Source: Rhinopithecus roxellana
Taxonomy: Eukaryota; Chordata; Mammalia; Primates; Cercopithecidae
Assembly (NCBI RefSeq): GCF_007565055.1
Contig: NC_044568.1
Span: 36,917,156-36,981,155 of the forward strand
Direction: 5' to 3'
Length of the DNA stretch: 64,000 bases
A program made the translations under genes and the position numbers. The first letter of the stretch is position 1, and each line of letters begins with the position of its first letter. Below the pieces are notes generated by a model. It ran no database searches, had not been told where the DNA came from, and saw only the letters and a list, made by a program, of their open reading frames with translations. Positions 35,259 through 48,702 of the stretch are shown here, piece by piece.

Positions 35259-37660
35259 ACTTGAACTAGCAAATTACCTTTTCTGCTTACGTTATGCAGT
35301 TTTTTTTCCTAGCTTGAATGGAATGTATATTGGCTATTGTAATAGACTTAAACTGACATTCTCTCTAGAATTTTCTAGTTTTTTATTCATCATCGTGTGT
35401 TCTTTTGTTCTGATGACTCCTCCATCTTTTCCTTCCTCCGGGAGATGTCACATTCAATTAAGAACACATTTTCTTTCTTGCTGACCTTCTTCTTCTGAAA
35501 ATCTGATGCTGTCCAAAGTTGCAAATGTAGCCAATAATGGGGTCTCTTTTGATTCTGACAATGTTTAAAGTCCTAGCCAGTAATATCTTTCACTGTCACA
35601 GGAACTAAAAAGGAGCCACACAGAGACTCTTCAGCGTTATCTATGAAAGTCAGTGTGATGACCACATTGGAGGCATGAGCACTGATAATTCCTCTTCCAG
35701 GGTCATTTCAAGAGTTTACAGTAAGTAATAGATAGTCAAATTAAAACTGTGCATAAGTGATCCAACATGGATCCCATTCCTGCTATAGTTAATATTTTCT
35801 GATTAAAGAAGCAAAATTAGTGTTTTCTCATTTAAAGAAGTTTAAGATTTTCACCCTTGTTTTTGACAAACTGAGAAACAAGCAGAGATGTCCAAGAAGA
35901 GAGGACTCATATCTCCAAAGAAGGATTCTTTCTTTGGTTTCTCTAGTCAGAAGCCCTTTCTTTTCATCTGATTTTCTTGAGACCTGTCAATGCCTGACAT
36001 TTGGTTTTTGCAACTTTTATCTTTTCAATGATGTTCATTCTTTTTCCCTACAGCTTCCTCCAATTCATTTAGAATTTCTAAATAGTAATGCTCATGACTA
36101 ATAATGTCGCTTTCCCTCACTGTGTCTAACTAGGGCCCTTTTGCACAATTACTCTTCTATAAATGTTTAATGAATGAGGGGATTACTGAACTAATATAAA
36201 TTGTTATGGCAATTAGTAAATTATGGGCAATATTCAAACAACACCCTAAGAAAAAACACAAAACTTAAAACAAAGCCTATGGTTGTTGCAGAGCAAAATA
36301 GAACATATTTAAAAGCGCTATCCTTGTAAATTGGAAATTCTCTTATACAGATCAAAACTTTCTCCAGAGCACTTTATTCGTTCAATGGCTATCTTCCCTA
36401 GAAGATTATGTTTCATGAAGACATGAACTAGATGAGTCTCTTCAGCTATTTTCTACCAGTGCCTAACAGAATTCTTGTGCTATATTAAGTATTTACTGTG
36501 TGTTTTTGAAAAATAAATGAATGAGTAAAAATAGAATGAATTCTATGCATATTTTCATATTAATGAATATGTGCAGTACATGTTTATGAGTAATGATTTA
36601 TAGATAACTTCCGATTCAGTGAAATAAAACCACTTTTGGAACTTAAATTCTCCTGTCTGAGCTTTCACAAAATTATTTTACTTCATTAAAAAAAGGCATA
36701 ATTTCTTGGATTGTTATTTGACAATCTTTGACTCCAAGGAAGCATGCTAAAATAGGTAAAGTTTCCTATGAGTAAATATCCTATGAGTAAAGGGTACTAA
36801 AATATTTAATAAAAATGAGTCAATTAAAAGTTTTTTTCCTGAGATTATACTCTTTCTACTTTCCTGGTGTTAAGATGTCCTCTGCTTTAGAAATAATGAT
36901 GATTGTAGTTAGGGGCAATTTTAGGAAAGTTTAAGTGTCCTTAAAAATATATGTGTGCATAACCCTGCATTAGCACTTTAGTTTAATTTTATTTATCTAT
37001 GAAACACCTTCTTAAGTCATTAAGATTCCACCTGCAGAAAATTTGTTAGTTATTATTAGTAAGTAGTTCAACAATCATTTTCACTTTCATGGCTTTGGTA
37101 TTGAACTACTCAGCCAATTCAATCTTGACTCATTCTTGAATAGCTTAATTAAACAGATTTTGCAGGGAGAAATCATCAATCATAATTAAATAACTAAACC
37201 TGATGCTATTCACTCTAGAACAGTCTTTTCAATAAGAATTATCTATATCAGGAAAACTCAATTGCAAATCAAGGTTCTGACTTTTTGATTTCATATTTGG
37301 AGTTGTATCTGAAACCACTAATCTGTTTTCTTTATTACTGTCATCTTCATACATGTGGAATATCTCCAGGATGCAGCTGACACCAGACTTTCTTTGTAAA
37401 TAAGTTTCAGGTCTTTGTGCATTTCTTGCAACTGCCTTTTTCAGATATTGAATTTTTAAAGTCAGAAAAATCAAACCATCTATATTTGAAAAAATTCTCT
37501 CACTTTTACATAATATGGTAACAAAAAGAAATGGAGTTATTTCATCTGTGTAGACTTAAATTTTTCTTCCTCATATTTAATCTATGCCTAAGATGCTGAC
37601 ATAATAACAGGATGGAAAGTTTCTTTAAAGTGCAATTTCCCAAGCCTGACCATCAGATTT
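35259..37660. other. Unassigned sequence
   Basis: No gene, RNA gene or known repeat is seen. Frames of 93 codons or fewer have no domain and the composition of AT-rich non-coding DNA. Confidence 0.45.
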
Positions 37661-38223
37661 TCATTTATGTATTTATTATTTTAATTGTGGTAAAATACAC
37701 ATAGCATAGCATTTATTGATTTAAGTGTAGAGCAGTTTTAACTACATTCACATTGTTGTGCAGCATATCTCTAAAAATTTTTTATAACCTGCAACACTGA
37801 TGCTTACTCATTGAAAAATAATTCTCCATTTTCTTCCACCTCCAGCTCCTGGCAACCATCACTGTGCTTTGTTTCTATTTGTTTGACTACTTTAGACACC
37901 TCCTAATATTGAAATCATCTAGTGTTTGTCTTTTTGTGACTGGCTCATCTTAGCATAATGTTCTCAAGGTTCATTCATGTCCTAGCATGTAGCAGGATTT
38001 CTTGTTCCTTTGTTTTTTTAAGGCTTCATAATGTTCCATTGCATGTATAGGCACATTTGTTTTTATCTGTTTATCCATTAACAGATATTTGGATTGCCAG
38101 CACCTCTTGGCTACTGTGGACAATGCTACAATAAACATGAGTATGCAAATATCTCTTTAGGATCCTGCTTTTAAGTATTTTTGGATACACAGTATATCAA
38201 GAAGCATGATTTTTAGATCATAT

Positions 38224-38980
38224 TGTTGATGAAAAGAGTCAAACTCTGTAAAATATTTAAAGAGATTTATTCTGAGCCAAATATGAGTGAACATGGCCCA
38301 TGACACAGCCCTAAGGAGGTCCTGAGAACATATGCCCAATGTGGTCAGGGTGCAGCTTAGTTTTATATATTTTAGGGAGCCATGAGACATCAGTCAAATA
38401 CATTTAAGAAATACTTTGGTTTCATTCAGAAAGGCGGGACAACTCAAAGTGGGGACTTCCAGGTTATACGTGAATTTAAACATTTTCTGGTGACAATTGG
38501 TTGAGTTTTATCTGAAGACCTGGGATCAAAGGAAATGTTCAGGTTAAGATAAATGATTGTGAAGACCAAGTTTTATTGTGCAGAGGAAGCTCCCAGATAG
38601 CGGACTTCAGAGAGAGAGCAGGTTGTAAAATGCCTCTTATTGGACCTTAAAAGGGTGCCTGGCTCTTAGTTGATTATCTCTTGGATCTGGAAAGGAAGGA
38701 AGAAAAACAAAGGGGAAAGGGAATTCTCTATAGAATCTAGATTCTTCCCACAAGAGACTTTACAGAGCAATATCAAGGTATGGCAAGAAAATATATTTTG
38801 GGGTAAAACATTTTGATTTTCTTCCTTGTCATGCCAGAGTCACATTGGAAAGTAAGTCATGATATACAGGGTTAAATAAAACCCATCTGATTAGAATTTA
38901 TGGCTTGTAGGGCATGGCTTCCCAGACCCCTTAGATAGGAATTTGGGCAAGATAAAAAAAAAATCATAGCTTAGTCCTCA
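38224..38980. mobile_element. Solo ERV1-type LTR with ATAT target duplication
   Basis: The 757-bp block starts TG ('tgttgatgaaaagagtcaaa') and ends CA ('tagcttagtcctca'). It is flanked by ATAT at 38220-38223 and 38981-38984. The L1 text on both sides joins cleanly across the block ('tttagatcatat' with 'gataattatattttta'). A 4-bp duplication indicates ERV1. It contains 'gagatttattctgagccaaa' and 'cccatgacacagccctaagg'. Strand and family are not assigned. Confidence 0.85.
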
Positions 38981-41426
38981 ATATGATAATTATATTTTTA
39001 ATGTTTTGAGCAAACTCCACACTATGTTTTATAGTAGCTGTACTATTTTACATTCCCGCCAGCAGTGCACAAGTGTGACAATTTTTTTACATTTTCAACA
39101 CTTGTTATTTTCTGCTTTTGTATTAGAGGCCATTCTAATGGTTACGAGGTGATTTTTCTTTGCAATTTTGATTTGTATTTCTCTAATAATAAGTTATTCT
39201 TAGCATCTTTTCATATGTCTGCTGGCAATTTGTATATTTTATTTAAGGAAATATTCAAGTCCTTTATGTGTTTTTAAATTAGATTGTTTTTGTTGTGGCT
39301 GGTGAGTTGTAGGAGTTTTTTTATATATTTTGGATATTAACCCCTCATCAGGTACATATTTGCAAATATTTCCTACCATCCCATGGGTTGCCTTTAGGTT
39401 CTGGTGATTGTTTTCTTTGATGTACAAAGATTTTAAGTTTGATATAGTGCCATTTGTCTATTTTTTTTTTAATTGCCTGTGCTTTTGGTATCATGTTAAG
39501 GAAATTATTGCCAATTCCAATGTCATGAAGCTTTTCCCCAATATTTTTTTCTAGAAATTCTAAAGCTTAAGTCTGATGTTTATTTGAATTAACGTTTGTT
39601 AGTTTTTAAATATGATGAAAATTATGGATCCAACTTTATTTTTTGCCATTTGTTCACGAGACTGTCATTTCCCTTTGTGTGATCTGGGCATCCCCTGCTG
39701 GAGATCACTTGAATGTATGTATGATGGCTTATTCTGAGCTTTTCATTATTTTCATGTGTCTATATGTGTTTATATGACAATACCAAACTGGTTTGATTAT
39801 TGTAGTTTTGTGATATATTTCCTTTATTCTGAATGTGTGGGGCCACCAAAATTGTTCTTTTTCAAAATTGTTTTGATTACTTGGTGTCCCTTGAGATTCC
39901 ATATACATTTTAGGACTTTTTTGCTATTTCTGAAAAAAAAAAAAAATGCCATTGGAACTTTGATGAAGAGTGCCTTGAGTCTGTAGACTGCTTGGGTTTA
40001 TATGAACATTGTAATATTGTTAACTTTCATGAACCATGAATGTCCATTCTAACCCATGAAGATGTGTGTCTTTCCATTTAGATATGTGTCTTTAATTTCT
40101 TTCAGCAACATTTTGTAGTTTTAGTGAAGTGTTGTGTCTTCTTGATTAAGTTTCTTCCTGGTTATTTTGGGTACTATTGGATCCTATTGTAGACTACTTC
40201 AAATACTATTGTAAATAGAATTGTTTTCTTAATAACTTTTTCAGACTGCTCATTGTTGCTGTAGGAAAAAACACGACTGATTTTTGTGTGTTGATTTTGT
40301 ATCATGAAAACTTTACTAAATTCATTTAATAGTTTTAATAATTGTGTGTGTATACAATCTAAAGATTCTACATATGCATTTTATACATATAACATGTAAT
40401 CTGTGAAAAGAGCTTACTTTTCTTTTGTTTCATTGATCTTTTGTATCTTTTTTGTCTCCATTTTATTTCTGCTCTAATCTTGATTATTTCTTTTTTCAAC
40501 TAATTTTGATTTGGTTTGTTATTGCTTTTCCGGTTCTTTTCGGTGCATTGTTATTTATTTGAATTCTTTCTAGTTTTTTGATGTAAGTATTTTTGCTATA
40601 AACTTGCCTCTTAATATTGCTTTTGCTTGCCCCATAGGCTTTGGCATGTTATGTTTCTATTTTCATTTGTTTAAAGGCATTTTAAAATTTCATTCTTAAT
40701 TGATTTCTTCACATATTGGTCATTCTGGGGCATGTTGTTGAATTTCAATGTATTTGTGTAGTTACATATGTTCCTGTTGTTATTAACCTCTAGATTTCTT
40801 CTATTGGGACCTGAGAAGGTACTTGATATGATTTTATTATTATTTTTTAAATGTTGAGGCTTGCTTTGTGTCCTAACATATGGTTAGTACTGGAGAATCT
40901 TCTATGCGCTAATGAAATAAATGTGTTTCCTGCATCTATTGAGGAAAATATTCTCTAAATGTCTGGTAGGTCCATGTGTTCTATGGTACACTTTTAATCC
41001 AATGTTGTTTTTTCTCATCACTGAGCTTTTGTCTAGATGATCTGCTCAATGCTGAGAGTGTGGTGTTGAAGTCCCCAACTATTTTTGTATTTAAATTTAA
41101 GATATTATAATTACTGGTAGGGAAGAACTTACTATTACCATTTTGGGTTTTTAAAATCTATTTAAATCTATTTTTTCCTCTTTCTTTGTCCTGCTGCCTT
41201 GTTTGAATTTCACTGAGTTTTTGTAGGAGCATGATCTGATTCTTTTCATATTCTTTTTTTGTGTATTTTTCAAAGGTATAGCAGTCTGTTATAAACTGAT
41301 AACAATTTAATTTCAATCACATACAAAAAGTGTACTTGTTTATATCTATGCCCCTTTTTATTTTACTGATATTACAAATTACATCTTCTCATATTGTGTA
41401 TCCATTAATATTAATTTATTATTTCT

Positions 41427-41700
41427 TTTTTTTTTTTTTTTTTTTTGAGATGGAGTCTCGCTCTGTCACCCAGGCTGGAGTGCAGTGGCCGGATCTCAGC
41501 TCACTGCAAGCTCCGCCTCCCGGGTTCACGCCATTCTCCTGCCTCAGCCTCCCGAGTAGCTGGGACTACAGGCGCCCGGCTAGTTTTTGTATTTTTTTAG
41601 TAGAGACGGGGTTTCACCGTGTTCTCCAGGATGGTCTCGATCTCCTGACCTCGTGATCCGCCCGTCTCGGCCTCCCAAAGTGCTGGGATTACAGGCTTGA
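41427..41700 (-). mobile_element. AluYRa-type, 5' truncated, young
   Basis: Antisense Alu with a pure poly(T) and 'gccggatctcagctcactgc'. It ends 'gattacaggcttga', so it lacks the last 16 or so bases that would code the Alu 5' end. A 15-bp perfect target duplication 'taatttattatttct' lies at 41412-41426 and 41701-41715. About 12 bases are missing after 'actacaggcgcccg' compared with the copy at 58141-58449. Many CpG sites remain. It lies in the L1M at 37665-43725. Confidence 0.93.
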
Positions 41701-42233
41701 TAATTTATTATTTCTATGCTTTTGTCTTTTAAGTTCTATACCACAATGAAAAATGATGCATACATCAATGTTGTAATGCTACAAGATTCCATATTTGTTT
41801 ACATATTTACTTTCACTAGGAAGTCACGCATTCGTTCATGTTTTTATGTTGCTGTCTCGCAGACTTTGAAGGACTCCCTGTAGCGTTTCCTGTAGGGCAG
41901 GGCTAGTGGTGATAAACTTCCTTAGTTTTTATTCATCTAGACAAGCCTTAATTTTTTAATCATTTTGAAGGACAGTTTTGTAAAATATATATTTCCTGGT
42001 TGACAGTTTTTTCTTTTTTTCTTTCAGTACTTTGAATATATCATTCTACTCCAGTCTGGCCTGCAGTGTTTCTGCTGAGAAATCCAGTCATAATCTTATA
42101 CAAGCTCCCTATGTGTAATGAATCATTTGTCTCTGTCTCTTTTCTCTTGATGCATTCAACACTTTGTTTTTGTCACCAACTTTTGACAGCTTGATTGTAA
42201 TATGTCTTGGTATAGGCTTCATTTTACCTTCAC

Positions 42234-42525
42234 TTTTTTTTTTTGAGACAGAGTTTCCCTCTGTTGCCCAGGCTGGAGTGCAGTGGCAGGATCTCTGCTC
42301 ACTGCAGCCTCAACCTACCAGGCTCAAGCAATCTTCCTCCCTCAGCCCACCAAGTAAATGGGACTATAGGCATGCACCACCATGCCTGGCTAGCTTTGTA
42401 TGTTTTTGTAGAGATGAGATTTCACCATGTTGTCCAGGCTGGTCTCTAACTCCTGGGCCCAAGCAATCTGCCTGCCTCAGCTTCCCAAAGTGCTACAATT
42501 ACTGGGTGAGCCACCACACCTGGTC
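42234..42525 (-). mobile_element. AluJ-type, minus strand
   Basis: Antisense Alu from a short poly(T) to 'ccaccacacctggtc', inside the L1M. The high divergence ('gcctcaacctaccaggctca', 'ttttgtagagatgagatttc') fits AluJ. The 140-codon frame on the plus strand is an Alu reading plus flank. Confidence 0.9.
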
Positions 42526-42589
42526 TACCTCTTATTTCTTAAGCAGACATAATGCATATAATGATCCACTTGCTGGTTTCCCGTAATTT

Positions 42590-42680
42590 CTTACATTATC
42601 TTTTTCTTTTTTTCTATTTCTTTTTCTTGTTTTGTTTTTGGTTTGTTTGTTTGTTTTTCTTTTTTTCCTTTTTTTTGGTT
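42590..42680. repeat. T-rich low-complexity tract
   Basis: Interrupted T and TTTG runs within the antisense L1 ORF1/ORF2 boundary region. Confidence 0.7.
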
Positions 42681-43839
42681 CTCTGCCTCAATAATTTCAA
42701 ATTATCTGTCTTCAAGTTTGGTAATTCATTCCTCTGTTTGTTCACAACTGCTATTAAAGCCCTCTAGCAAATTTTTCAATTCAGCAACTCTATGCTTCAA
42801 TTCAAAAGTTTCTGCTTGTTTCTTTTTTACAGTTTCTATCTCTGTTGATATTCTCAGTTTTTTTCATCCATATGTTTTAGTTTATTTTATTGTCTATCTG
42901 TGTTTACTTTTAGCTCACTGAACATCTTTAAAGCAGTTACTTTGAATTCTTTGTCAAGTAACTTACAGATCTGAAATTCTTTAGGGTTGGCTTCTAGAGA
43001 TCTATTTTGGTTGTATAAGTGGCTCATGTTTGCCAGTTTCTTTGTACGCCTCATTGTCCTTTGTAAAAATTTGTGCCTTTGAAGAAAATAGCCATCTCTC
43101 CCAGTTTTTAGTTATTGGTTTTATATATGAGAAGATTTTCACCAATCAAAGCTGCTAGAGATGATGGGGTTCTCTCAAAAGTTATCTGGGAATGCGTCTT
43201 CTTTTGGCTCGTGCTGTAATTTCCCAGCTAAAGAGTTTTCCCCCTATTGTTTTTAGCTGTTCACAATCTTTTGCTTCCTATAGTGTCTTTTTCGAGTAAT
43301 GTAGTCTCTGATGCTGCAACAAGCTACTACCCTCACCTTTGTTCTCAGCAGTCCCACCAGCATCAATATTTTGCCAGTTTCTGTTAGCACTCCACAACAA
43401 ACAAGACAGACGCAAGTCCCTTGGGAAACCTTCTGGAAAGACAAAATGTTGGATGTAGGTTCTCCTTTTCTATTTCCCTTTTAATGAAGAAGCCATGAGT
43501 TGGGAGGTTGCTAAGGGAAGGTACTATTGTGAGTAAGTGTAACAAACTTTTCTAAACCCAATTTGATGAGTTTCTTTTTGCCTGTGTACTCTTCTGGGGT
43601 GCTATAATCCCTTAATCGGTTTCTAGAGTTCTCAGAAAGGCCATCTGATCTGTATATTGCTGTTAATTCGGTGTTTCCATGGAAAGAAAGGGTCCGAGGC
43701 TTCTTATTCCACCATGTTAGTGATGTCATTCCTGACCACCATATTTTGATTCAGTATATCTGAGTTGGTACCAGCACCCCAGATAATGCTGATGTGGGAG
43801 GAATACAGAGCACATATTTGGGAATACTCTTTTGTACCA

Positions 43840-44005
43840 ATATTTCTCAAAATGGATGGCACATTAGAATCACAGAAAATGTACTGATGCTTAGACTTCA
43901 CTCTCAAACATCCTAATTTACATGGTCTTGGATGGACTTCAACTTCACTAGTTTAAAATATTTTCCAGGTGATTGCAATGTGCAGCCATGGCTAAGAACC
44001 ACTAT
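43840..44005. mobile_element. MER5-type hAT-Charlie element
   Basis: Terminal inverted repeats 'tttctcaaaatgg' and 'ggctaagaaccact' (complement of the usual 'agtggttctcaa'), with 'gcacattagaatcaca' and 'ccaggtgattgcaatgtgc' inside. Non-autonomous, non-coding. The sequence 43745-43800 just before may be another piece of this group. Confidence 0.65.
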
Positions 44006-44337
44006 TGTTATTGTGGTTCTACTTATTGATTAACTTTGGGAATCCATTAGGGTAGCTCATTTCTTTCAGTAGTTAAGTATTAATGAACATATAATTTAAA
44101 CATCAACGAAAACTCCATTTAATGTCAGATTCTTCTTCAGTTCGGTTCTCCATTTTTATGTTATTAACTAGGGTCAAGCCATTTGAAGATAACACATGTA
44201 TTTGGAAAGGACTATAAATCTAACACTACTAGGAAAAGCAACTATGACTCAATCCCATTAAAAGGTGAAGAAATTTAGCTTAATTTGTTGAAGAAAAACA
44301 ACTATTTTCTTCTGCATTAGTCAAAAGAAATAAGATG

Positions 44338-44637
44338 CCAGGTATGGTGGCTCACACCTGTAATCCCAGCACTTTGGGAAGCCAAGGAGGGCAGATTGCC
44401 TGAGGTCAGGAGTTCAAAACCAGTTTGGCCAACATGGTGAAACCCCGTCTCTACTAAAAATACAAAAAAATTAGCTGGGCGTGGTGTCGTGCACCTGTAA
44501 TCCCAGCTACTCAGGAGGCTGAGGCAGGGGAATTGCTTGAATCAGGGAGGCGGAGGTTGCAGTGAGCCGAGATCGCACCACTGCACTTCAGCCTGGGCAA
44601 GAGAGTGAGACTCTGTCTAAAAAAAAAAAAAAAAAAA
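44338..44637 (+). mobile_element. AluS-type, sense
   Basis: Complete sense Alu ('gccaggtatggtggctcaca' to a pure A tail of about 19). A short target duplication, 'agaaatra', can be seen on both sides (about 44326-44333 and after the tail). Confidence 0.93.
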
Positions 44638-47231
44638 GAAATGACAGACAAGTTCAACTCTTGGCACACACTCATAGTTTATTAGATAACACAATTAAAA
44701 TAGGACAAAAAGAAGCATTCTTTCTTTTTTGCTTTTTCAGAAGGTTTCCAGTAGTGTTTGAATATTGCTGCAGCTCTCACACTGTTACAAAACCCAGAGT
44801 TCCCATGAGGTTTTTAGAATTCCTTCCAACAGCGGCTTCTGCCAAATGATTTTAAAAGCAAATTATTTACAAAGCTTTTTCAAAGACATATTAAAGTAGC
44901 AAATAAGGCGAGATAGGTGTTAATTTGGGGATGTGTTCATATGTTTGAACTTAAAAAATGTAACAGTATTGAAAGGAAAGGGAAAACAGATTAGTTATAT
45001 GATTCACTTCTTCAAACAAGCAAACAAACAATCTTTATTTTTCCCTTCCACTATCCTAATGAATACATTATCACATTATCCTAAATTGCCTGTCTTCTAA
45101 ATTGACAAGGGGAGCATGGAAGAGAGAGCAAGAGATCTTCCCAGTGAGCCTTGGCTTCCATTCTGGGTTTGAGCTCCCTGAAAGCACACATTTCCGTCTG
45201 ATGTATCCTGCAGATTACCCAGTATATCTAAGCTCACTGGCTTTGTATTTGTTAAATTAATGACAGCTTTCTGAACCAAGAAGTTATACCATTTATATTT
45301 TAAAGCTGTGTAGTCATGTAAAGGTGTTTTAAGAAATTACTCATTTTCCACAATTTTCTCAAGTACAATTTAATTTCTGGCATTTCTAACAAAAATCTCA
45401 TAATACATTGCTGTATTTTCTTATACATGACTTTGCATTGTTCTTCATACCCCGATCCTAAGATCCAGTATCTCCACTATTCCAGTAGGATTTAAAAATA
45501 ATAATAATAATATGTAGCATGAACTGTAGGTAGTGTTGCTTTTTATTTAATAAGAGTAAGTGGTTTTTATTTCCTATTTAAGAGTAAATGACAGCTTATA
45601 AAAAGTTTTGCTAATGCTAAGATCTTAGAAACATCATTATTCAAGCGTGTATTTCTGTACCCTTAATATGATGCTTCTTTTCATGAATCTAATTCAAGAT
45701 CATATAACAACCTTAACCAATTCATTAGTAAATTCTAAAAGGCCTATTCTTCTTCTGTTCTACATCGTGTAACACCATTACCCACACAATTTTTCCAGAA
45801 TTTCTCCCACTGGAAACATTGTTCTATGACTGGATTGTATATTCTCAGTGCTTCCCTGACTCTCACTTCTAGGATTTCTTGAAAAGGGAGATACAGAGTA
45901 AGGTAAATTCTGAACATGAAGTTATTTTTAGCTCTTTTCATCTCATGATTCCTGCAATTTTTGTCTTGCCTTCCCATCCCTGCTATTTTCTAACAAGGCT
46001 ATATTTGTCCTATTAAAAAAGTCCAGGACCCGAGAGGGCTGAAGAGTCTGGAAATATATATCATAAACCTTCACATCTGCAAAAAATGAACAAGCCAAGC
46101 AAGCCAAACTCATGCTAAAGTAAAAGCCAAAGCCAAAACCACAGCCAGTACAACCAAACAAACGTAGACTTCCTTTATTACTCCGGACACTTTATCAATT
46201 TTCCTGTTTTAGCATCCAGTTGTTGTAACAATATTTTTTATGCTATGGAAGTTTTTTTCCCCTAAAAATTAAAAAAGGTACAAATTGCAACAGATACACA
46301 GTTCTCCATTATTGAAACTTCAATTTATATCAAACCGACAGTTGAAAGCAATTTTTTTCTATCAGCCTGCAAAAACTCATCTAAAATGACCTTTCTGAAT
46401 AATTGATGAGAACTTTTTGTGTTTGTTGCAACTTTCTAAGCTGTGCACACCACACTGTAGCCAGATTACTTCCATGGACTTTGCAAAACCTAATTTGTAA
46501 GTCTTCCTGTCAGCTTTTCTATAAGTGGTAGCATTTGTTAAGGAACGCCACTAGAGTCAGCAAAGATGAGGCAGTGTTAAGACATATTCTACCTGTTTCA
46601 TTTACTTTCAAATTAAGCCCATTTGTTGGGTAATGTCCCATATGCTGTGAAACAAATGACGAAAATTAACATATATGGTTCAGTTTTCCTGCTGCCTCAA
46701 CGTTAGAAGAGTACTAATCAAAGACAAATGATGATTAAAGTGTAGTTTTTCTATATTCCCTCCTATTTGCACTATCTAGTGTGCATGTACATGTACACTC
46801 TTTAGTGATAAAATAGTTTAGTCACAAAGAATGAATACAATTGCTAGAAAACTCCATGAGCCCTCCTTATTATACTATCTACAAGAAACCAGAAAAATAG
46901 CAAAAGTGATTTTTGGTCACCTAAGCTAATCTGAAAACCGTGTCTGCAAATTAGTGACTTATATGCTATTAACTAATTGTGTTAATTATATTTCTTATTA
47001 AAGTAGAGAAATAAAACAGATGGTAATAAAAATTACCATAATTATATTGCCCTGCCTCAATCCTTAGCCCAAGGAGATTTTTCAGTAATTAATTAGATAT
47101 CAATGAAGAGGTAGATAATGACAATCTATAGCTATGTCACTCTTACAAACTTTTAAAATATTAAATATGTTTTCACAAAATTGAGATTATAATATATTCA
47201 AACTTTTATATTATCAAATTTATTTTGTGAA
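44638..47231. other. Unassigned sequence
   Basis: About 2.6 kb without a gene, RNA gene or repeat that I recognise, other than a short (AAT)n patch near 45498-45513. Together with 35259-37660 it is among the longest repeat-free parts of the window. Confidence 0.45.
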
Positions 47232-47536
47232 TTTTTTTTTTTTTTTTTTTTTTTTTTTTGACGGAGTCTCGCTCCATTGCCAGGCTGGAATGCAGTGGCA
47301 CGATCTCGGCTCACTGCAACCCCCAACTCCCTGGTTCCAGTGATTCTCCTGCCTCAGCCTCTGGAGTAGCTGGGATTACAGGCACACACCAACATGCTCA
47401 GCTAATTTTTGTATTTTTAGTAGTGATTGGGTTTCACCATGTTGGCCAGGATGGTTTCGATCTCCTGACCTCATGATCTGTCCCCCTTGGCCTCCCAAAG
47501 GGCTGGGATTACAGGCATGAGCCACCACACCCAGCC
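47232..47536 (-). mobile_element. AluS-type, minus strand
   Basis: Antisense Alu opened by about 28 T and closed by 'gccaccacacccagcc'. One base is lost in 'gctccattgccaggctgg'. No clear target duplication is seen. Confidence 0.92.
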
Positions 47537-48689
47537 GGAATAATAATATATTATGTATATATTCTTTTAAGTAATGTGACGACGCTAACGTTTTCAGGTA
47601 GGTGAAGATATCTCTCTCTTTAGGGTGATCAAATACAACAATTTGCCTCTGTGGAACAGAGGAATATTTCAGACAAACCAAAACTGGTTGGCACCTTAGT
47701 GAGTGTAAGTTACTATGACAACTTGGGAGGCCAATACTGCAATACTTAGTATCCCACATGGCATATTACTTGTTTAAAAAAATGAAAATAGCAAATATTC
47801 AGCAAAAGAAATGCATGTTTTAATATATTACGCATAAGATATAATATTTAAATATAATATATTATATAATATATATTATATATATGGCCATGCAGAGGTG
47901 TGTATAAAGAATGGATAATTAGATAATTATGCGTTTAATTAAAACTTGGATACATTTTGTCTCAGGTTGTATTTCATTGATTACTATTGTGACTGATCAC
48001 TTTGCTAAGCATATTACTCTTTCAGGTTTTCTCTGTGAATTATACTTGCTCATTTTTCTAATAAGATGTTTATTCTCTCCTATAGAGTCTTATCTGTTAT
48101 AACAAATTTTCTACATTAAATATTTATCAGTTACATGTGTTACAAGTATCTTATACCAGTCTGTACCTTGTCTTCTATCTGCTTTGTATTTTGTACAAAT
48201 TTCATTTTTGACATAAACACAATTTTCAATTTTTAATGTTTTATGCTTTTTTGTCTTTAAGAGTTGGCTTTGTACACTAAGGTAATAAATTTTATTTGTA
48301 TAGATATTTTTCTAAAAATTCAAGATTTTACTTTTGAAATTTACATCTTTAATATACCTAGAATTGCATGCAAACTGCTAATTTTACTTTTTATGTAAAT
48401 AATAATTTATTCCAACACTATATGTTGAGTCAATCTTTTAATTATTGATCTACAATATTATGTCCCAAATCTAGTTTTTATAAATCTTTTGGCTTATTTT
48501 ATGGGGTCTGGTTTTAGTTCATATAGTCAGTGTTTCAACTTCTATTCTCTAGCATCCCAACTAACATCTCTTAATCATTATAGTTTTAAATTAGACATAA
48601 AATCTACATATCTGGTAGAAAAAGTGATTTCACATTGTTCCTTTTAAAATACTCTTGTTATTTGTAACCCTTTCATTTTTCATTGAAAT
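47537..48689. other. AT-rich unassigned sequence
   Basis: A TA-rich patch lies at 47838-47885. The 48000-48600 part has the T-rich look of an antisense L1 ('tattactctttcaggttttc', 'gtctgtaccttgtcttct', 'ttaattattgatctacaata'), but the match is too weak to list as an element. Confidence 0.4.
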
Positions 48690-48702
48690 TTAATGGTAAA
48701 CT

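Larger units (their letters stand above)
37665..43725 (-). mobile_element. Long old LINE-1 (L1M), 3' end to 5' UTR, with three insertions
   Basis: The plus strand gives the antisense 3' end ('ttaattgtggtaaaatacac', 'tccagctcctggcaaccatc'), then ORF2 (to about 41400), then ORF2/ORF1 and 5' UTR text ending near 43725 with 'cttattccaccatgttagtg'. Insertions are the LTR at 38224-38980, an AluYRa at 41427-41700 and an AluJ at 42234-42525. Removing them leaves about 4.7 kb, so some internal deletion has occurred. No frame is intact. This is one of the few L1 copies here that still reaches its 5' end. Confidence 0.82.
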
